Shown one piece after another: positions 23,839-26,003 of a stretch of 26,003 bases of DNA. How positions within the stretch are numbered: position 1 is the stretch's first letter; every line of letters begins with the position of its first letter. The position numbers and the translations under genes are program-made. This DNA is from JBFLVQ01 sp040758525. Its GTDB lineage: Bacteria; Acidobacteriota; Blastocatellia; Chloracidobacteriales; JADJPF01. Below the pieces are notes generated by a model. That model saw nothing but the letters and a program-made list of their open reading frames with translations. It was not told where the DNA came from and searched no databases. The stretch spans positions 1 to 26,003 of the forward strand of contig JBFLVQ010000051.1 in assembly GCA_040758525.1 (NCBI GenBank). The letters run 5' to 3'.

Positions 23839-24525
23839 ATGGCGAATCAGCAACATCTGGATATTCTCCAAAGTGGTATTACCGCTTGGAATCAATGGCG
23901 AGAGACTAATCCTGATGTAGTACCAGATCTAAGCAGAGCGAATTTCAGTGGGGCCAATCTCAGTTCAGCCAACTTGAGCAATGCCAATTTAATCTGGTCT
24001 GATCTGAGTGGTGCAGACTTAAGCGCAGCCGATTTAAGATCTGCCAACCTTACCCTCGCGAACCTGGAACGGACCAATCTCAGCAGTGCCAATCTGAGCA
24101 AAGCCTATCTGCTATGGGCAAAACTCGATAGCGCAGATTTGACGAATGCAATTCTGATCTGGGCTAGTCTACGTGAAGCTGACCTTAGTGCAGCAACCTG
24201 TGCTAATGTAAACTTCACTGGCGCAGATCTAGGCAAAGTCATCTTCACCACAACCGATCTTAGCAAAGCCTATTTAGGCAGAGCAGGTCTATGCGAAGCG
24301 AATCTAAATGATGCGATCTTGATTGAAGCCGACTTACGTGGAGCGGATCTCACTGATGCCAACCTGAAAGGAGCGGACTTCAAAGGCGCCGACTTACGCT
24401 TTGCCTACTATGGTTATAATCAAGAGAAAAACTACCAATTACTAGTATCGTCTGTCTATTTAGCTTGGCTGGGAGCTAACTTCGATCACGAGACTAAATT
24501 CGAAGAACTACAACCTGCTGCCTAG
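23839..24525 (+). CDS. Pentapeptide-repeat protein
   Basis: The 228-residue protein has most of residues 30-195 in A(N/D)LSx-type pentapeptide repeats (ANFSGANLSSANLSNANL and on), which fold as a right-handed quadrilateral beta helix. A short N-terminal helix (HLDILQSGITAWNQWRE) and a C-terminal tail without repeats (SVYLAWLGANFDHETKFEE) flank it. Some members mimic DNA and protect gyrase, but most have no known role, and nothing here shows a gyrase link. No signal peptide is present, so it is cytoplasmic. It stands between the BON genes and a universal stress gene. Confidence 0.95.
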   Translation: MANQQHLDILQSGITAWNQWRETNPDVVPDLSRANFSGANLSSANLSNANLIWSDLSGADLSAADLRSANLTLANLERTNLSSANLSKAYLLWAKLDSADLTNAILIWASLREADLSAATCANVNFTGADLGKVIFTTTDLSKAYLGRAGLCEANLNDAILIEADLRGADLTDANLKGADFKGADLRFAYYGYNQEKNYQLLVSSVYLAWLGANFDHETKFEELQPAA

Positions 24526-24552
24526 CATTTAGTAGTGTATAAATAATTGGTT

Positions 24553-25020
24553 TTAGCTGCCTGCTTTTTTCACAAGTCGATCTGGCTTTGGTATTATCTG
24601 TACCGAGCAAGGAGCATGGGCAAGTACCTGCTGTGCTACCGAACCTAAGAGAAAACCTACTACTCCTTGGCGATTATGGCTGCCAACCAGTATCAGATTG
24701 GCATTCCACTCTCTTGCCTCTTCAACGATCTCTTCTGCAGTATCCCCTTTGCGCACAACATAAGAGACATCCCGTCCTTCGCCATGCAATTGTGCCGCAG
24801 CGGTTGCTGCTACTTGCTGATAGGCATCTTGCATTTGATTGATAATAATATCCTGAGGAATAATTGGCGCACGATCGAAGAAGAGTTCTGTGCCATTAGA
24901 GATCGGCTCGACCACTGTTAAAACACGTAGTTCAGTATGTGGTGGCCACTGTTTTTGTGCCGCAGCAAGCACAGCAGCATCACCATATTCTGAACCATCA
25001 GTAGCAATCAATACTTTCAT
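24553..25020 (-). CDS. Universal stress protein (UspA family)
   Basis: The 155-residue UspA-fold protein begins MKVLIATDGSEYGDAAV, with the nucleotide-binding signature later at GSHNRQGVVGFLLGSVAQQV, matching G-x2-G-x9-G-(S/T) of ATP-binding members. It is a single domain, cytoplasmic, and expected to act in stress resistance. The start is supported by GGGAGGGG three to four bases before the ATG at 25020. It faces the pentapeptide gene and is divergent from the membrane-protein gene; 25021-25288 has no gene and no clear signals. Confidence 0.94.
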   Translation of the reverse strand: MKVLIATDGSEYGDAAVLAAAQKQWPPHTELRVLTVVEPISNGTELFFDRAPIIPQDIIINQMQDAYQQVAATAAAQLHGEGRDVSYVVRKGDTAEEIVEEAREWNANLILVGSHNRQGVVGFLLGSVAQQVLAHAPCSVQIIPKPDRLVKKAGS

Positions 25021-25288
25021 AAACCCCTCCCATTATTAGAAGCAAACTTTGCGCCGCTTCTTTAATAGACGACTGAACAACAGACTGGTATAGCCCTTGC
25101 CTTAACGAATGAAGACTGAATAGTTGAAAGCCAAGACGGGAGCGCATATTCCACCAGTTTCCAGCGATGAACTCGATTCTGCGGCAATTGTGGGACGTGC
25201 AGCTTGCTCAGTAGATATAGTGTGTATCCCCAACAAGTGAGCGTGGTTGCCAATACTGTTTGGAGAAACAATTTCGTAGGAGGCAGCA

Positions 25289-25741
25289 ATGAATTATGCC
25301 AGCGCCTTCTGGGCAGGTATATCAGGCGGAGTTGTGATGAGCTGTTTGATGATCATTGATATTAACTTCGCGTTTATGATTGGTACTCTATTTGGACTTA
25401 GTCCTAGTCAAGCTACTTGGCTATTTGGTTACATTCTTTATCTTATAATTGCCGGCCTGATCGGAATAATCTATGCAATAGCATTTGAGACAATAACACA
25501 ACAAGCAGATTGGAAGATCGGGGCGATGTTCGGATTGATTCACTTAGCTGTATCAGGTCTGTTTTTAGGTATTCTACCAATAATACATCCTGCAATACCT
25601 GAAGTAATACCGGCGCCTGGACCATTTGCAATCAACCTAGGGGTAGTAAATGTAGCCAGCTTTGTAGTTTTCCATCTAATCTACGGTGCCATCGTAGGAG
25701 CATTATATCAGCCTGTACAATACACCAGTTATGTCGAGTAG
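25289..25741 (+). CDS. Small integral membrane protein, about four helices
   Basis: The 150-residue, very hydrophobic protein has four predicted membrane helices: about 5-25, 43-65, 75-100 and 113-140. Acidic and basic residues are few. The GISGGVVMSCLM segment and the IYGAIVGALY near the C-terminus are glycine-rich, as in helix-packing proteins of unknown-function membrane families. I do not assign a family. AGGAGG lies five bases before the ATG. It precedes a secreted probable SYLF gene by about 120 bases and may be co-transcribed. Confidence 0.7.
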   Translation: MNYASAFWAGISGGVVMSCLMIIDINFAFMIGTLFGLSPSQATWLFGYILYLIIAGLIGIIYAIAFETITQQADWKIGAMFGLIHLAVSGLFLGILPIIHPAIPEVIPAPGPFAINLGVVNVASFVVFHLIYGAIVGALYQPVQYTSYVE

Positions 25742-25863
25742 GAATGTATGGCAACTTTTTACTTCTTCACGATGCAATTAAATTTTGCGGAACATCCTTT
25801 GCCTTCAACAAACAGCAAGATCATTACCATTATGTGTCAAACATCTATTAATTCGGAGGGATT

Positions 25864-26003
25864 ATGAAAATTAGAGTACTGCTTTTTGCTTTAATTCTCT
25901 CACTAGGGCTATCTTTGCCAGCAGCAGCAAAGACGCTCGATGATCGCGCCGATGATCTAAAGGATGCCGCAGAAAAGGCTTCCGATGCTGCCGAAGTCTT
26001 CAG
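25864..26003 (+). CDS. Probable SYLF-domain lipid-binding protein, 3' end beyond window
   Basis: The ATG at 25864 follows GGAGG at about four bases. The first 46 codons give a signal peptide (MKIRVLLFALILSLGLSLPAAA) followed by a helix (TLDDRADDLKDAAEKASDAAEVF) that matches the way YSC84/SYLF secreted lipid-binding proteins begin. The rest is cut by the window edge at 26003, so the assignment is provisional. The alternative is a generic helical periplasmic protein. Confidence 0.55.
   Translation, partial: MKIRVLLFALILSLGLSLPAAAKTLDDRADDLKDAAEKASDAAEVF

Overview
The window is about 26 kb of bacterial chromosome with moderate GC content, tightly packed genes and good AGGAG-type ribosome binding sites. 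Signal peptides, an oxygen-dependent HemF, a membrane desaturase and several flavin and diiron enzymes suggest an aerobic, Gram-negative-type organism. The family mix (malic enzyme fused to phosphotransacetylase, DUF4846, SYLF, BON proteins) would suit Acidobacteriota or Pseudomonadota. I lean weakly to Acidobacteriota; no rRNA or marker gene here settles it.

Layout. (1) 1-740: wreck of an IS3-family element whose second gene is fused in frame to the C-terminal part of a large serine recombinase. (2) 926-1083: tRNA-Arg(UCU) and tRNA-Pro(UGG), minus strand. (3) 1221-6200: a minus-strand, four-gene operon read from 6200 downwards: membrane fatty-acid desaturase, ferritin-like diiron protein, a 758-residue protein joining a TetR repressor to a flavin-dependent halogenase-type enzyme, and a GNAT acetyltransferase. 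A nested 40-bp palindrome covers its probable promoter. This is the strongest candidate for an undescribed system. (4) 6394-9300: CWC zinc-type protein, a small secreted protein, then an SPFH membrane scaffold gene overlapping an NAD-kinase-like gene. (5) 9302-16164: housekeeping: uridine kinase, thioredoxin-like protein, MaeB-type malic enzyme, nitrilase-family amidase, PP2C phosphatase with a cNMP-binding-like tail, and hemF. (6) 16384-17451: secreted formylglycine-generating-enzyme-like protein. (7) 17567-19540: a small phage-like island with a RecT-like protein, a probable ParB fragment and a 20-codon stub. (8) 19572-21124: two secreted proteins, one DUF4846. (9) 21200-26003: an envelope and stress block: two BON proteins, one with a long Gly/Asn/Pro/Phe-rich region, a pentapeptide-repeat protein, a universal stress protein, a four-helix membrane protein and the start of a probable SYLF protein.

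How they may work together. In the four-gene operon the desaturase and diiron protein could oxidise an acyl chain, the flavoenzyme could halogenate or oxidise it, and the GNAT could acylate an amine, with the TetR domain sensing a substrate or product. That is inference from family membership and operon structure. The other blocks look like ordinary metabolism and envelope maintenance. The promoter and operator calls rest on symmetry and -10/-35 likeness only.
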